Notes under the pieces: generated by a model | Databases searched by the model: none | The model's input: only the letters and a program-made list of their open reading frames with translations | Told to the model about the DNA's origin: nothing | NCBI RefSeq assembly: GCF_032598905.1 | Contig: NZ_CP122458.1 | Coordinates: forward strand, 3,844,001 to 3,908,000 | From: Streptomyces sp. 11x1 | GTDB taxonomy: Bacteria; Actinomycetota; Actinomycetes; Streptomycetales; Streptomycetaceae | DNA length: 64,000 nt | Reading direction: 5' to 3' | Made by a program: the position numbers and the translations under genes | Shown here: positions 63,363 through 64,000 of the stretch, piece by piece | Layout of the letters: the number at the start of each line of letters is the position of its first letter | Numbering within the stretch: position 1 is the first letter of the stretch

Positions 63363-63575
63363 GTGCCCACCCTCCACTGGCAGAAGTCGTCCTACAGCAG
63401 CGAGGGAAACAACTGCCTCGAACTGGCCACCAGCAACGACGGAACCATCCACCTCCGCGAATCTGACGCCCCCACGGTCGCGCTAGCCTTCCAACCCAGG
63501 GAACTCAGCGCCTTGCTGCGCACAACACGGCAAGGAATATCCCCCGACCGCACACGACCAGTCGTGCCGTTCTGA
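63363..63575 (+). CDS. DUF397-domain small protein
   Basis: A 70-residue DUF397 protein: LHWQKSSYSSEGNNCLELAT and IHLRESDAPTVALAFQPREL with final FLLRT-like LLRTTRQG. The GTG start at 63363 lies 11 bp after the XRE stop, so they are co-transcribed. Family members partner with XRE/DUF5753 regulators and are thought to bind and restrain them; the exact mode is unresolved. Confidence 0.92.
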   Translation: MPTLHWQKSSYSSEGNNCLELATSNDGTIHLRESDAPTVALAFQPRELSALLRTTRQGISPDRTRPVVPF

Positions 63576-63639
63576 CTCATCCATCGACAACAACGCGACT
63601 GTAGCCGTTGCTCTCCCAAGACAGCCCGTTCGAATTCCG

Positions 63640-63912
63640 CTACTGCAGAAGTATCCTCATTCGCCGTGCGATATCAGCCACCCTCTGGCGAACTTGATCA
63701 TCGTTCGGCAGATCCGGCATGCCGATGCCAGCTGAATCATAGCCATGTGCGACATAGAAGAGATCTGTCGCCGCCTGATACTGCTCGCCAGACGGATACG
63801 ACCCGCCGCACCCCTTGTACAGAGGAAGACAGACAAGAGAGAACTCCGAAGGAGAAATCCTCCCTTCGGAAACGGCCTTCGCAAGCACAAGGAACGGCTC
63901 CAAAGTCGCCAT
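63640..63912 (-). CDS. Colicin-like immunity protein
   Basis: A 90-residue helical, acidic protein resembling bacterial self-protective colicin-like immunity proteins (colicin_immun type): LAKAVSEGRISPSEFSLVCL, then ATDLFYVAHGYDSAGIGMPD and QVRQRVADIARRM. The ATG at 63912 follows AAGGGAAGC. It lies 47 bp downstream of a partial gene ending RHYVDLNTGRHV, the usual order toxin then immunity. Local GC is near 50-55%, well below the rest, which suggests a recently acquired module. Confidence 0.72.
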   Translation of the reverse strand: MATLEPFLVLAKAVSEGRISPSEFSLVCLPLYKGCGGSYPSGEQYQAATDLFYVAHGYDSAGIGMPDLPNDDQVRQRVADIARRMRILLQ

Positions 63913-63959
63913 CTACAGCTTCCCTTGCATGGCCAGATACCAGAACTGGCAATATCCAT

Positions 63960-64000
63960 CTAGACATGGCGCCCGGTATTGAGATCCACGTAGTGTCGGG
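63960..64000 (-). CDS. C-terminal end of a probable toxin, cut by the window
   Basis: Only the last 12 codons and a TAG stop are inside the window, reading RHYVDLNTGRHV. Such Tyr-Val-Asp-x-x-Thr-Gly-Arg endings occur at the C-terminus of polymorphic/colicin-type toxins. Its position before an immunity-type gene and the low GC support this. Identity depends on sequence beyond the window. Confidence 0.4.
   Translation of the reverse strand, partial: RHYVDLNTGRHV

Overview
The window reads as chromosomal DNA from a Streptomyces species. The evidence is very high GC with G/C third codon positions, dense gene packing with many 4-bp ATGA/GTGA overlaps, frequent GTG starts, and genus-typical families (AfsQ1/AfsQ2, a WhiJ-like ATPase/XRE/DUF397 set, DUF397, DUF4328, many ECF sigma factors). 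From memory the gene order matches the S. coelicolor region running from the afsQ locus to the sdhCDAB operon. I see no tRNA, rRNA, CRISPR array, prophage or plasmid functions. The only intact mobile element is one IS630-family insertion.

Layout. 1-3.3 kb: two overlapping aldehyde dehydrogenase genes (the first cut by the edge), a frameshifted secreted-protein gene and a uridine-kinase-like gene. 3.5-7.5 kb: sigQ divergent from afsQ1-afsQ2-lipoprotein, with an AfsQ1-type box between them. 7.5-9.1 kb: VanZ, PspC and a small secreted repeat protein. 9.2-23.9 kb: a nucleoside salvage region with adenosine deaminase (add), thymidine phosphorylase (deoA), cytidine deaminase (cdd), a BmpA/PnrA-type nucleoside ABC transporter (ATPase and two permeases) and two paralogous substrate-binding lipoproteins. 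It is interrupted by a LysR/MFS pair and an ECF sigma/STAS pair. A palindrome CTACGCGCGTAG or a near copy sits just upstream of add, the transporter operon and both lipoproteins, so these appear to form one regulon. 24.2-25.3 kb: the IS630 element, inserted exactly in the stop codon of an M20-family amidohydrolase.

27-34.5 kb: a divergently transcribed cluster for a sialic-acid-like (nonulosonate/Kdn) wall polymer. It has a NeuB-type synthase, a CMP-sugar synthetase fused to a HAD phosphatase, a DUF6716-type protein, a GT2 glycosyltransferase and two polysialyltransferase-like proteins. A decayed acyltransferase and a methyltransferase follow. 36-46 kb: a LysE exporter, methylmalonyl-CoA mutase, an L,D-transpeptidase, two tandem ECF sigma/membrane-protein pairs and a secreted peptidoglycan amidase with FG-GAP repeats. 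46.7-52.2 kb: several unassigned genes, a GH20 hexosaminidase and a degenerate OHCU-decarboxylase-like protein. 52.5-56 kb: sdhCDAB with a strong terminator. 56-64 kb: TM2 and DUF2752 membrane proteins, a fused gene remnant, a DsbA-like lipoprotein, two secreted proteins, the ATPase/XRE/DUF397 set and, at the right edge, a low-GC piece with a colicin-like immunity gene and the last codons of a probable toxin.

A dispersed intergenic repeat built around CGCGCAGTTCCCCGCGCCCC (or its complement) occurs at seven or eight places. It always lies in spacers or inside decayed genes, and several copies form long hairpins.
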